Below are positions 6,662-14,578 of a DNA stretch of 19,074 nucleotides, one piece after another. The stretch lies in the NCBI GenBank assembly GCA_934086815.1, contig CAKOIM010000020.1:1-19074 (forward strand), read 5' to 3'. Below the pieces are notes generated by a model that saw nothing but the letters and a program-made list of their open reading frames with translations, was not told the origin of the DNA and made no database searches. Both the position numbers and the translations under genes were made by a program. The DNA is from an uncultured Bacilli bacterium. GTDB taxonomy: Bacteria; Bacillota_I; Bacilli_A; RF39; UBA660. Numbering within the stretch: position 1 is the stretch's first letter; each line of letters starts with the position of its first letter.

Positions 6662-7572
6662 AGTTTGCAAGTATTTTTAAAATTTAGTTTGGCTATATTC
6701 TTTAAAGCATCAAAACCAAGCTCATCTACTAGTTCTTTTGCAAATATATCAACGTTTTCTCCGGCCCCTTTTGGAATACTCCGATTAATTTTTTTGCTTA
6801 TTTTTTCCATTTCCGTTAAAAAGATATATCTACTAATTACAGATGCACAAGCAACACTTAAGCATTTTGATTCAGCTTTAGTTACGAAAGTAATATTTAA
6901 AACTTTATTTGGAACATCTTTTAAATAATTATAATAGTAGCTTTCTGGTGTAAATTGGTCTACGACAATTTTATCATAATTATAATTTTTTGTTTTTAAA
7001 TTAAGTAAAACTTTGTTATGAAGGATAGCTTTTATTTTGTTCATGTTTATTTTTTCATGATTAAGATTATTGTAATCCTCATTAGTTAGTATAAAAGCTG
7101 AGTAAGGTATTTTTTGCATTATTGTTGGTGCTACTTGTAATATGTATTCATCAGTCATTTTTTTGGAGTCATCAATATTTAGTTCTTTTAAGTAATCTAT
7201 CATATTTTTATCCACATAAGTAGAAGCTACAACAATAGGCCCAAAATAATCACCTGTGCCAACTTCATCCGAACCGATAGTTGAAAGTTTGTGAAAATCT
7301 ATAGTTTCATTGTCATTTTTTTTTTCTTTACCAGTTTTAATATCAATTGTACGATTATTTAGTTTTTTTTCCATCTCAATCCATATATTTGCATCAACAT
7401 CAGCACTAGCACCTTGAAACATAACTTTTTTACTTTCATATAAAGTAATAATTGTATCTGCTTCTTGGGCTTGAAATATTGCATAAGGCGGAGTTTTTTC
7501 TCTTCTTAAATTTTCATAATATTTTATCATTTTTTCAATAACATTATCGCTTGCTTTAAATACTATTGTCAT
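6652..7572 (-). CDS. rnhC: Ribonuclease HIII
   Basis: The 306-residue product is RNase HIII, which cuts RNA in RNA-DNA hybrids. The N-terminal 85 residues form the TBP-like substrate-binding domain of this family (YYENLRREKTPPYAIFQAQ; VMFQGASADVDANIW). The RNase H core begins at STIGSDEVGTGDYFGPIVV with catalytic D102 and E103 in the D-E-x-G-x-G motif, D205 in KIVVDQF, and the CLSVACASVISRYIFL helix that follows in type 2 RNases H. The extended N-terminus and the GTGDYFGP motif separate HIII from HII. ATG 7570-7572 has a GAGGG ribosome binding site. It is convergent with the sigma-like gene and divergent from cvpA. In Bacillus the same rnhC-cvpA neighbourhood is found, so this is conserved synteny. 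Confidence 0.95.
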   Translation of the reverse strand: MTIVFKASDNVIEKMIKYYENLRREKTPPYAIFQAQEADTIITLYESKKVMFQGASADVDANIWIEMEKKLNNRTIDIKTGKEKKNDNETIDFHKLSTIGSDEVGTGDYFGPIVVASTYVDKNMIDYLKELNIDDSKKMTDEYILQVAPTIMQKIPYSAFILTNEDYNNLNHEKINMNKIKAILHNKVLLNLKTKNYNYDKIVVDQFTPESYYYNYLKDVPNKVLNITFVTKAESKCLSVACASVISRYIFLTEMEKISKKINRSIPKGAGENVDIFAKELVDELGFDALKNIAKLNFKNTCKLKN

Positions 7573-7593
7573 ATTTTTCCCTCTTTCCTTTTC

Positions 7594-7622
7594 ATTTTAT
7601 CATAATATTTTCAAAAATTGAA
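7594..7622 (-). promoter_or_regulatory. Promoter of rnhC
   Basis: Read on the minus strand, TTCAAT (7617-7622), a 17-bp spacer and TGATAAAAT (7594-7602, extended -10 with one mismatch) precede the rnhC start by about 22 bp. Confidence 0.5.
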
Positions 7623-7650
7623 TGATATTTTCTTTCTTTTTGGGGATATT

Positions 7651-7661
7651 TATAATATAAT
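7651..7661 (+). promoter_or_regulatory. Overlapping -10 boxes for cvpA
   Basis: Two TATAAT hexamers overlap by one base (7651-7656 and 7656-7661), 18 to 24 bp before the GTG start. No clear -35 box is visible. The leader would be shorter than 15 nt. Confidence 0.5.
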
Positions 7662-7679
7662 TAATTTAAGGTGATAAAT

Positions 7680-8375
7680 GTGGATATAATTAGTGTGGCA
7701 GTAATATTAGTAATATTACTATGTGGGGTATTAGGTTTTAAAAAAGGGGTTATAAAAACTGGGGTACAATTAATTGGAACCATTTGTGTTTTAATTATTG
7801 CTTATGCATTAAAGGATAGTGTTGCTAATCTTTTAATGAAATACTTACCATTCTTTAATTTTGGGGGAATATTCGAAGGCATAACCGCGATAAATATTTT
7901 AATGTATGAAATGATTTCATTTATAGTTATCTTTATCTTGCTTTATTGTATTTTAAATATTTTGTTGACTCTTTCTGGGGCTGTTGAAAAATTATTAAAG
8001 TTTACAATTATTTTAGCAATTCCCTCAAAGATTCTTGGTTTCATTTTAGGATTAATGGAAGGAATAATATTTACTTATATGATATTGTTTGTATTTTTGC
8101 ATTTACCTCAAACGGAGAATATGGTTATGGATAGCAAGGTAGCTTTAGTGGTATTAGAAAGAACGCCATTTATTGGTTCAGTAGCGCTTAAAACAACTTT
8201 AGCTCTTGAACAAATAAATGATATAGTAAAAGATTTAAATGATGATACTAGTCGTGATGAAATAAACTTTAATGTTATACATACGTTAGTATATTATAAG
8301 ATAATTTCTCAAGAAGATGTCGAAGAATTAATGAATTCTGGTAAATTAAGAGTCGGATTAGAAATGACTGTGTAA
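7680..8375 (+). CDS. cvpA: CvpA family membrane protein
   Basis: This 231-residue protein belongs to the CvpA (colicin V production) family of inner-membrane proteins; in Bacillota the member next to rnhC is usually called YshB. Four hydrophobic segments are visible: IISVAVILVILLCGVLGF, VQLIGTICVLIIAYAL, MYEMISFIVIFILLYCILN and IPSKILGFILGLMEGII with the segment after it. The family signature GFKKGVIKTGVQLIG near the N-terminus and the G-x-x-x-G-x-x-x-G run in the last segment fit. The C-terminal 70 residues are soluble and acidic. The molecular role of the family is unsettled (envelope integrity, purine-linked effects in E. coli). The start is GTG 7680, served by AAGGTGA (7668-7674); GTG 7671 lies inside that site. 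A thioredoxin gene follows after 12 bp with its own strong ribosome binding site, forming an operon. Confidence 0.85.
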   Translation: MDIISVAVILVILLCGVLGFKKGVIKTGVQLIGTICVLIIAYALKDSVANLLMKYLPFFNFGGIFEGITAINILMYEMISFIVIFILLYCILNILLTLSGAVEKLLKFTIILAIPSKILGFILGLMEGIIFTYMILFVFLHLPQTENMVMDSKVALVVLERTPFIGSVALKTTLALEQINDIVKDLNDDTSRDEINFNVIHTLVYYKIISQEDVEELMNSGKLRVGLEMTV

Positions 8376-8387
8376 AGGAGTGGTTAA

Positions 8388-8675
8388 ATGATTAAATATT
8401 TAGAAAAAGAAGAAGATTTTCAAAATAGTATAAAGGATAAAGTATTAGTTGATTTTTATGCCGATTGGTGTGGGCCTTGTAAACGCCAAGGCGTAATTTT
8501 AGAAGAAATAAATAATATTGATATTTTAAAAGTTAATGTGGATTTATTTGGAAATATTGCTCGTAGTTATGGAATCATGAGTATACCAACTTTAATATTA
8601 TTTTCAAATAGTCAAGAAATAAAAAAAGAAATAGGCTTTAAAACTAAAGAAGAAATAGAAGAAATGTTAAAATAA
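8388..8675 (+). CDS. Thioredoxin
   Basis: This 95-residue protein has the full thioredoxin active site WCGPCK (C28, C31) after VDFYADW, the strand KVNVDLFGNIARSYGI, and the cis-proline loop SIPTLILF (P67). It should reduce protein disulfides in the cytoplasm with electrons from a thioredoxin reductase that is not in the window. It is about 10 residues shorter than E. coli thioredoxin 1, with a compact C-terminus (KKEIGFKTKEEIEEMLK); the last helix is kept. AAAGGAG 7 bases before ATG 8388 is the strongest ribosome binding site in this part. Being translated after CvpA suggests a shared transcript; the reason for the pairing is not known. Confidence 0.92.
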   Translation: MIKYLEKEEDFQNSIKDKVLVDFYADWCGPCKRQGVILEEINNIDILKVNVDLFGNIARSYGIMSIPTLILFSNSQEIKKEIGFKTKEEIEEMLK

Positions 8676-8714
8676 ACGCAAGAATTAATTTAAAACGTTA
8701 ATTCCTGCGTTTTT
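8676..8714. terminator. Terminator between trx and the YigZ-like gene
   Basis: ACGCA-A-GAATTAA (8676-8688) pairs with TTAATTC-C-TGCGT (8698-8710) with one A/C mismatch, a 9-base loop, and a T5 tail (8710-8714). The minus-strand gene's stop codon (8685-8687) lies inside the stem. A T-rich stretch on the minus strand makes it probably bidirectional. Confidence 0.8.
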
Positions 8715-9032
8715 ATATGCTCGAGTTAAAGGGCCAACTCCAAGCTTTGTTCCACCAAAATATCTTACAACAACAATTAATTTATTGTTTATATTTCGCA
8801 TTTCTAAAAGATTATATAAAGGAAGCCCGGCACTATTGAGAGGTTCTTTATCATCACTTTTGCCAGCCGTATTATTATATTTATAAGCATAAACTATATG
8901 TTTAGCTTTTTTATGTTCAAGTTTTAGCTCATTTAAAATAGTTTTTACTTCGCTTAAGTCTGATATATCATAAAGGTATGCAATAAACTTTGATTTTTTT
9001 ACTATTGTTGTATCTGTTTTTAATAAATTCAT
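8685..9032 (-). CDS. YigZ/IMPACT family protein, N-terminal domain only
   Basis: This 115-residue protein carries the UPF0029/Impact N-terminal domain: KKSKFIAYLYDISDLSEVK, then EHKKAKHIVYAYKYN, then KEPLNSAGLPLYNLLEM and VVVRYFGGTKLGVGPLTRAY, which are the family's strongest motifs. Full YigZ/YvyE proteins have about 200-215 residues with a C-terminal ferredoxin-like DUF1949 domain; here the protein ends directly after KNAGINVLN, so that domain is missing. The stop codon sits in the terminator, and no remnant follows, so this looks like a settled short form and not a recent break. Bacterial family members have a suggested regulatory or ribosome-related role; eukaryotic IMPACT affects Gcn2. 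AAGGA 8 bases before ATG supports the start. Confidence 0.88.
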   Translation of the reverse strand: MNLLKTDTTIVKKSKFIAYLYDISDLSEVKTILNELKLEHKKAKHIVYAYKYNNTAGKSDDKEPLNSAGLPLYNLLEMRNINNKLIVVVRYFGGTKLGVGPLTRAYKNAGINVLN

Positions 9033-9052
9033 AAAATCATTCCTTAAAGTTA

Positions 9053-9058
9053 ATTATA
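9053..9058 (-). promoter_or_regulatory. -10 box for the YigZ-like gene
   Basis: Minus-strand TATAAT lies about 20 bp before the start codon. No good -35 is visible. It shares a 78-bp divergent intergenic region with uvrC. Confidence 0.5.
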
Positions 9059-9082
9059 ACGCAAAAAAATGAAAAAATGTAG

Positions 9083-9088
9083 TATAAT
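9083..9088 (+). promoter_or_regulatory. -10 box for uvrC
   Basis: TATAAT lies 22 bp before ATG 9111. The -35 position shows only an A-rich run. The implied leader is about 16 nt and contains the ribosome binding site GAGTGG (9100-9105). Confidence 0.5.
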
Positions 9089-9110
9089 ATTTTTGAAGTG
9101 AGTGGTTATA

Positions 9111-10874
9111 ATGCTAAAAGATAAATTGAAAACAATTCCTCATTTACCGGGGTCTTATCAAATGCGTAATATAAATAATACTGTTATTTACGTAGGGAAA
9201 GCTAAAGATTTATATAAAAGAGTAAATAGTTATTTTAAAGGTAATGTAACAGGCAAAACAGCGAAAATGGTTAGCGAAGTTGTTGATTTTACTTATATAA
9301 CTACAAAAACAGAACAAGAGGCATTTATTTTAGAATTAAATTTAATTAAAGAGTATAATCCTAAGTATAATATTCTTTTAAAAGATGATAAAAGTTATCC
9401 CTATATTGAATATATTAGTAAGCCATATCCTCGTCTTAAAGTTTCAAGATATTTAAATATAAAGAAAAAAGATAAAAAAATGTTGTTTGGGCCTTATCCG
9501 AATGCTTATGCGGCACGAAAGATAGTTAATTTGATTAACCGGTTATATCCTTTAAAAAAATGTGAAGGTAAGCCTAAAGATGTATGTTTGTATTATCATA
9601 TAAATGAATGTCTAGGATATTGTAAGTCGTTAGAAAAGAGAGAAGAGCTTGAATTAATAGAAAAAGAAATTTTGGAATTTTTGCATGGTAACGATAAAAT
9701 TCTAATAGATAAAATAACAAAAAAAATAAATATATTTAGCAATAATTTAAATTATGAAGCGGCCTTGGAATTAAAAAAAGAATTAGATTATATTAAAGTA
9801 ATCTTAGATAAACAAAGAGTAGAATTACATGATTATATAAATAGAGATGTTATAGCTTATTACTTAAATGAAGGTATAGTATGCGTAGAAATATTATTTG
9901 TCAGAAATGGTAAAATCATCGGGGGAAATAGTGATAAATTTTATTTAATGTGTGACCCTTTAGATGAAGTAAATTCTTATATTTTAAAGTTTTATGAGCG
10001 TCATGAAATACCTAAAGAAATACTTCTTGAAAATAATTTAAATGCAGAAATAATAAGTAATATTTTAAATACTCGGGCTTATATACCTTTAAGGGGTAAG
10101 AAAAAAAGTTTAGTTGATATGGCTTATCAAAATGCTAAAGTATCTTTAGAACAAGAAATTACAATGATAAATAATGATGAAAAAAGAACAGTGCTAGCCC
10201 AAGAAGAATTAAAAAATATTTTAAATTTAGAAGTGTTAGATAGAATCGATGCTTTTGATAATTCTAATTTATTTGGTACTTTTTCTGTGTCGGGAATGGT
10301 AGTTTTTAAAAATGGTAAACCGGCTCGAAAAGAATACCGAAAATATAAAATTACCGTGGATAAAAATGATGATTATAATACGATGCGAGAAGTAATTTAT
10401 CGAAGATATTATCGTTGTTTAGTAGAAAAATTAGAATTACCTGATTTAATTATAGTTGATGGTGGAGTTAGTCAAATAAATGCTTGTTTAAGTATATTAA
10501 ATGAATTAAATTTACCAATAAAAGTGTGTGGACTTCGTAAAAATGATCATCACCGGACTAATGAATTAGTTGATGGAGATACTTTAAAGACGATAGATAT
10601 TCCAAGAAGTAGTGATGTTTTTCATTTTTTAACACGTATTCAAGATGAAGTGCATAGGTATACAATTACTTATCATAAAACTATTCGAGATAAAGGAAGT
10701 ATTGCTAGTGTTTTAGATTGTGTCGAGGGAATTGGTAGCAAGCGAAAAAAAGAACTAATAAAAAAATATGGAAGTATAAAAAAAATGCAGGAAGCAGATA
10801 TTAAAGAATTGCAAGAAATATTACCAGAAAATGTAGCCAAAAATTTAGTTAAATATTTAGAAAGTAGGGATTAA
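9111..10874 (+). CDS. uvrC: UvrABC excinuclease subunit C
   Basis: This 587-residue protein is UvrC, which makes both incisions in nucleotide excision repair with UvrA and UvrB. The N-terminal GIY-YIG nuclease domain (GSYQMRN then VIYVGKAKDLYKRVNSYF, residues 14-42) makes the 3' cut. Four cysteines at 151, 159, 167 and 171 match the iron-sulfur ligands found in UvrC. The UVR helix (NYEAALELKKELDYIKVI) binds UvrB. The RNase H-like domain (RIDAFDNSNLFGTFSVSG and PDLIIVDGGVSQINA, with catalytic Asp residues) makes the 5' cut, and a C-terminal helix-hairpin-helix pair is seen at VEGIGSKRKKELIKKYGS. All domains are complete. ATG 9111 is chosen over GTG 9102, which overlaps the ribosome binding site. 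The next gene's ATG follows the stop codon directly, so translation is coupled. Confidence 0.97.
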   Translation: MLKDKLKTIPHLPGSYQMRNINNTVIYVGKAKDLYKRVNSYFKGNVTGKTAKMVSEVVDFTYITTKTEQEAFILELNLIKEYNPKYNILLKDDKSYPYIEYISKPYPRLKVSRYLNIKKKDKKMLFGPYPNAYAARKIVNLINRLYPLKKCEGKPKDVCLYYHINECLGYCKSLEKREELELIEKEILEFLHGNDKILIDKITKKINIFSNNLNYEAALELKKELDYIKVILDKQRVELHDYINRDVIAYYLNEGIVCVEILFVRNGKIIGGNSDKFYLMCDPLDEVNSYILKFYERHEIPKEILLENNLNAEIISNILNTRAYIPLRGKKKSLVDMAYQNAKVSLEQEITMINNDEKRTVLAQEELKNILNLEVLDRIDAFDNSNLFGTFSVSGMVVFKNGKPARKEYRKYKITVDKNDDYNTMREVIYRRYYRCLVEKLELPDLIIVDGGVSQINACLSILNELNLPIKVCGLRKNDHHRTNELVDGDTLKTIDIPRSSDVFHFLTRIQDEVHRYTITYHKTIRDKGSIASVLDCVEGIGSKRKKELIKKYGSIKKMQEADIKELQEILPENVAKNLVKYLESRD

Positions 10875-11981
10875 ATGCATTTAATTAAAATTGAAAAAGA
10901 TAAAAGTATTGTTCCAAATGAGGAAATAACTTATTTTTTAAATCCGGATTATATATACATACCTATTAAGAATATTACAGTTAAACAAAATGAATTTATT
11001 TATAAAAAACAAATAATAGGTAAAAACAAAGAATATTCACAAGTATCTGGTAAAGTGTTTGGGACTAGAAAATGCAATATTATGCAGCATTGGCAAAGGA
11101 CTTTAGTTATTGCTAATGATTATCGCGAGTATTGTAAAAATATTCAAAATAAAAAAATACCTTTTAATATTCCCAATTTACTTAAATTAGTCGAAAATGA
11201 TAAAAGGCTATACAGTTTATTTAAAAGTAATAAGAAATTTGATAATATTGTAATAAGTGTAGTAAATGATGATCCCTATGTTTATAATAAAATTTATTTA
11301 CTAAAAGAAAATATTAAAGAAATTCTTGATTTTTTAGAAAAGTTGCGTTTACTATATAAATGTGGAAATAATATGTTGATAATAAAAAATAACGAAGCTT
11401 TTGTTATTGATAAATGTTTAAAAGTAATTGGTAGTTATCCAAGTATTAAATTAAGCTTAGTAAGTGATGAATATTTATTAGAAAATAAATCTGTATTAAA
11501 AGAAAAGTTAAGATTAGATGGTGATACGCTATATTTAGATATAAAAGACATTGTTAAAATGATTAATTTATTTAAAAATAATAAAGAAACTACTAAGTTA
11601 ATTACTATTTCTGGGAATAATGTCTTGGTAAATAAGGTACTAAGAGTAAAGATTAATACTAGTTTAAAAGAAATAATAGATAAATTTATTGAAATAAAAA
11701 GTCAAAAATATGATATATATATAAATGGATTATTACGTGGATTTAAATTAGATAATTTAAATGATTTTATTGTAACTGAAGAAGTTGAGTCAATTAACAT
11801 TATGAAAAAGAATGTTTACCGAGAAAGTAAATGTATAAAATGTGGTAAATGTATTGCTGTATGTCCTTTTTTAGTAAATCCAGTTACTTTAGAAAATAAA
11901 GAAAAATGTATTCAATGTGGTTTATGTATTTATATTTGTCCATGTTATATTAATTTAAAAGAAAGGTTAGAAAAGAGGTAA
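10875..11981 (+). CDS. RnfC-like ferredoxin-type protein lacking NADH/FMN signatures
   Basis: This 368-residue protein follows the RnfC plan in reduced form. Residues about 28-65 (YIYIPIKNITVKQNEFIYK, then SQVSGKVFGTR) match the N-terminal barrel-sandwich domain. The middle (NIVISVVNDDPYVYNKIY, and later ITISGNNVLVNKVLRVKIN plus TSLKEIIDKF) matches the RnfC core and its SLBB-like region. Two C-terminal [4Fe-4S] motifs CxxCxxCxxxCP are complete (C320, 323, 326, 330 and C345, 348, 351, 355). The glycine-rich GGAGFP-type loop that binds NADH and FMN in RnfC is absent, as is the ECEP motif (here NDDP). RnfC normally has about 430-450 residues. Rnf couples ferredoxin:NAD electron transfer to ion pumping; here only C- and D-like genes are present. 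ATG abuts the uvrC stop, and the RnfD-like gene follows after one base. Confidence 0.8.
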   Translation: MHLIKIEKDKSIVPNEEITYFLNPDYIYIPIKNITVKQNEFIYKKQIIGKNKEYSQVSGKVFGTRKCNIMQHWQRTLVIANDYREYCKNIQNKKIPFNIPNLLKLVENDKRLYSLFKSNKKFDNIVISVVNDDPYVYNKIYLLKENIKEILDFLEKLRLLYKCGNNMLIIKNNEAFVIDKCLKVIGSYPSIKLSLVSDEYLLENKSVLKEKLRLDGDTLYLDIKDIVKMINLFKNNKETTKLITISGNNVLVNKVLRVKINTSLKEIIDKFIEIKSQKYDIYINGLLRGFKLDNLNDFIVTEEVESINIMKKNVYRESKCIKCGKCIAVCPFLVNPVTLENKEKCIQCGLCIYICPCYINLKERLEKR

Positions 11982-11982
11982 T

Positions 11983-12807
11983 ATGCATACTAAAAATGAT
12001 TTGAAAAATAATGTTTTAAAATATATTTTATTACTAATGCCTTTATATATTTATTGTAATTATAAAAATGGAATTATATTATACGAGAAAAATTTAGTTA
12101 ATTTGTTTAGTATTTTTAAAATTGAATATTTATTATTGATTAATTTGTTTTTATATGTTGTTTGTTTAATTATATTTAAGAAAAAAATAAAAATAGATAT
12201 GTTTTTTTTAAGTTTATTTATAATACCTATATTTATGCCCTATAATATTAATTTCTTATTATATAGTTTATTAATCCTAGGATTAATTATGTGGCATATT
12301 AAGTTTTCTAATAGTGATTTTCCAGTTTTACCATTTTTAATTTTTATTTTAGGAATTATTTGTAATGATTATTTAAATCCGGCGGAAAAAAATAATTTAT
12401 ATGCTTTTAATATTTTTGATTTATTTTTTGGAAGAACTTCCGGAGCACTTGGAAGTACAAATATTTTTTTAGGATTAATTATAACAATATTATTAACAAC
12501 TAGTAACTTTTATAAAATAAGTATTTGTTTAAGTTCATTTGTACCTTATGTTTTATTGTTAATTGTATTTAGGGAATATGCATATCTTTTTCATGGAACT
12601 AATTTTTTAAGTATGCTTTTATTATCTCCTTGGCTAAGTTATACGCCAATTTCTAAAAATATTCAAATTATATATGGTTTATTAGTTGGTATATTTACAT
12701 TTTTCTTTACTAAATATATTCACTTTTATCTAGGAGGAATACTAGCTATATTAATTTGTCAATTTTTAGTTTATATTGTTTGCATTATAAAAAGAAAAAT
12801 GATATAA
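11983..12807 (+). CDS. RnfD-like membrane protein (NQR2/RnfD/RnfE family)
   Basis: This 274-residue protein is an integral membrane protein with about nine hydrophobic segments. The start HTKNDLKNNVLKYILLLMP matches the RnfD opening (H...S+...M..V..AL.P), NIFDLFFGRTSGALGSTN (143-160) matches the family's loop around NLFLGNxxGSIGETS, and SMLLLSPWLSYTPISKNIQ (near 211-229) matches the late TDYVTSPVTPKG segment. RnfD carries FMN covalently on a Thr in an SAT(P) motif just before the first loop; here the region reads NDYLNPAEKN (128-137) and no S-[AG]-T is seen, so flavinylation at that site looks lost. Length is shorter than RnfD (about 310-350). It is translated together with the RnfC-like gene. 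Its stop codon lies inside the -10 box of the dnaG promoter. Confidence 0.72.
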   Translation: MHTKNDLKNNVLKYILLLMPLYIYCNYKNGIILYEKNLVNLFSIFKIEYLLLINLFLYVVCLIIFKKKIKIDMFFLSLFIIPIFMPYNINFLLYSLLILGLIMWHIKFSNSDFPVLPFLIFILGIICNDYLNPAEKNNLYAFNIFDLFFGRTSGALGSTNIFLGLIITILLTTSNFYKISICLSSFVPYVLLLIVFREYAYLFHGTNFLSMLLLSPWLSYTPISKNIQIIYGLLVGIFTFFFTKYIHFYLGGILAILICQFLVYIVCIIKRKMI

Positions 12808-12808
12808 T
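12780..12808 (+). promoter_or_regulatory. Promoter of dnaG-rpoD-trmK
   Basis: TTGCAT (12780-12785), a 17-bp spacer and an extended TGATATAAT (12800-12808) form a strong SigA-type promoter inside the 3' end of the RnfD-like gene, whose stop codon TAA (12805-12807) is part of the -10 box. About 30 nt of leader precede the dnaG start. Confidence 0.8.
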
Positions 12809-12844
12809 AGGAAAGATTTTTAAACAGATGTTTGAGGGGATAAT

Positions 12845-14575
12845 ATGGCATATATTAAAGACGAAGTGATTAATGAAATTAGAAATAATGCTGATATAGT
12901 TGATATAGTATCTTCTTATTTACCTTTATCAATAAAGGGCAAGAATTATGTAGCAATGTGTCCCTTTCATGATGATCACAATCCAAGTTTAATAGTATCT
13001 CGGGAAAAACAAATATTTAGTTGTTTTACTTGTCAAACCAGTGGTAATGTTTTTAAATTTGTTATGGAGTATGAACAAGTATCTTTTCCTGAGGCAATAA
13101 AAATTATTGCTAATAAAATAGGATATGATTTAAAACTAGATAATGAGTTAGTAAATGAAGATAAAGTAAATCGTGGGAATTTAGAAATTTATAATTACGC
13201 GATGAAGTATTATGCTAATAATTTAATTACTAGCGATGGCTTTGAAGCCCGAGATTACTTAGAAAAAAGGGGCATAGATTTAAATATTATTAAAGAATTT
13301 AATTTAGGTTTGTCACTTAATTTAAAGGATGCATTTTATAAATTAAGTTTAAAGAAGAATTGGGATATAGACAAATTAGATCAATTAGGATTAATTAATA
13401 AAGTTGATGCTAATATATATGATACGTTTATAAATAGAATAATAATACCTATACATAATTTAAAAGGTGAAGTCGTAGCTTTTACGGGAAGAATATATCA
13501 TAATGAAGATAATTCAGCAAAGTATTTAAATACTAAAGAAACAGAAATATTTAAGAAAAGTGAAATATTATTTAATTATTATAATGCCCGTAAGTATATT
13601 AAAGATAGTCATACTCTTATTTTAGTCGAAGGTAATATGGACGCTATAAAGATGAGTGCTAAGGGCTTTAAAAATGTCATAGCTTTGATGGGAGTTTTCT
13701 TAAGTAAGACTCAAATAAATATTATTAAAAGATTAAATTGTAAAGTTATATTAATGTTAGATAATGACTCCGCAGGATTAGATTCTACCTTGAAAAATGG
13801 TACTTTATTAAATAATGAAAAAATAGATACCTATGTAGTGCGTTTAAGTAAAGCTAAAGATCCAGATGAATATTTAGAGAAATTTGGTATTGAAGCTATG
13901 GAAAATAACATTAAACATGCGCTAAAGTTTATGGATTTTAAATTAGAAACATTAAAACAAAATCGTAATTTAAATAATCCGTATGAAGTAATTGAGTATG
14001 TAAAAGATGTTTTAAGTGCAATAAATGATGAAGATGACTTGACAAAAGAGTTATTTATCTCTAAAATAAGCAGTGATTATGACATTGATATTGATATTTT
14101 AAAAAAGGGGTTAAATAAAAATGATGAGAAAAAGATAGAACACAAAAAAACAAATGTGCCTAAAACTAGATTGTCTAAGTATCAAAAGGCTAGTCATAGG
14201 ATTTTGTATTATATGATAAATGATGAAAAATATATAAACAGGTATAAAACAAACTTAGGTTATTTTAAAGAAAAAATAGAAAGAATGTTAGCAAGTGAAA
14301 TAATATTTTATAGTAATAGCAACAAAATTAATATGGCTGATTTTGCAACTTATTTAATGAGTAATAAAGAGCTTTATGATTTTTTTCAAATAATTATAAG
14401 TGAAAGTATACATAATATTAACGATGAGGAATTTAATTCTTGTATTAATGCAATGCTTAATATATATAAAAAAGAAGAAATAAATAATTTGAATGAACAA
14501 ATTAAGATGGAAATGGATATTAATAAGAAGTTGGAATTAATGCAAAAATTAGTGGATATAAAAAAGGAAGTGTGA
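12845..14575 (+). CDS. dnaG: DNA primase
   Basis: This 576-residue protein is the replicative primase, which makes RNA primers for the lagging strand. The N-terminal zinc-binding domain shows C39-x2-H42 and C60-x2-C63 (MCPFHDDHNPS and FSCFTCQTSGNVF). The RNA polymerase core has IKEFNLGLS-type sequences and a TOPRIM fold with LILVEGNMDAIKM (E262) and MLDNDSAGLDS (D306, D308) as metal-binding acids. The C-terminal part is a shorter helical DnaB-binding region. The start ATG 12845 is preceded by GAGGGG at 12835-12840. TGA 14573-14575 ends the gene and rpoD begins three bases later. The dnaG-rpoD pairing is the conserved macromolecular synthesis operon of Bacillota, without rpsU here. Confidence 0.97.
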   Translation: MAYIKDEVINEIRNNADIVDIVSSYLPLSIKGKNYVAMCPFHDDHNPSLIVSREKQIFSCFTCQTSGNVFKFVMEYEQVSFPEAIKIIANKIGYDLKLDNELVNEDKVNRGNLEIYNYAMKYYANNLITSDGFEARDYLEKRGIDLNIIKEFNLGLSLNLKDAFYKLSLKKNWDIDKLDQLGLINKVDANIYDTFINRIIIPIHNLKGEVVAFTGRIYHNEDNSAKYLNTKETEIFKKSEILFNYYNARKYIKDSHTLILVEGNMDAIKMSAKGFKNVIALMGVFLSKTQINIIKRLNCKVILMLDNDSAGLDSTLKNGTLLNNEKIDTYVVRLSKAKDPDEYLEKFGIEAMENNIKHALKFMDFKLETLKQNRNLNNPYEVIEYVKDVLSAINDEDDLTKELFISKISSDYDIDIDILKKGLNKNDEKKIEHKKTNVPKTRLSKYQKASHRILYYMINDEKYINRYKTNLGYFKEKIERMLASEIIFYSNSNKINMADFATYLMSNKELYDFFQIIISESIHNINDEEFNSCINAMLNIYKKEEINNLNEQIKMEMDINKKLELMQKLVDIKKEV

Positions 14576-14578
14576 AAA

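Noticed and set aside
6665..6928. Plus-strand reading frame of 87 codons
   Set aside because: It lies wholly inside the well-supported minus-strand rnhC gene and has no ribosome binding site or family resemblance.
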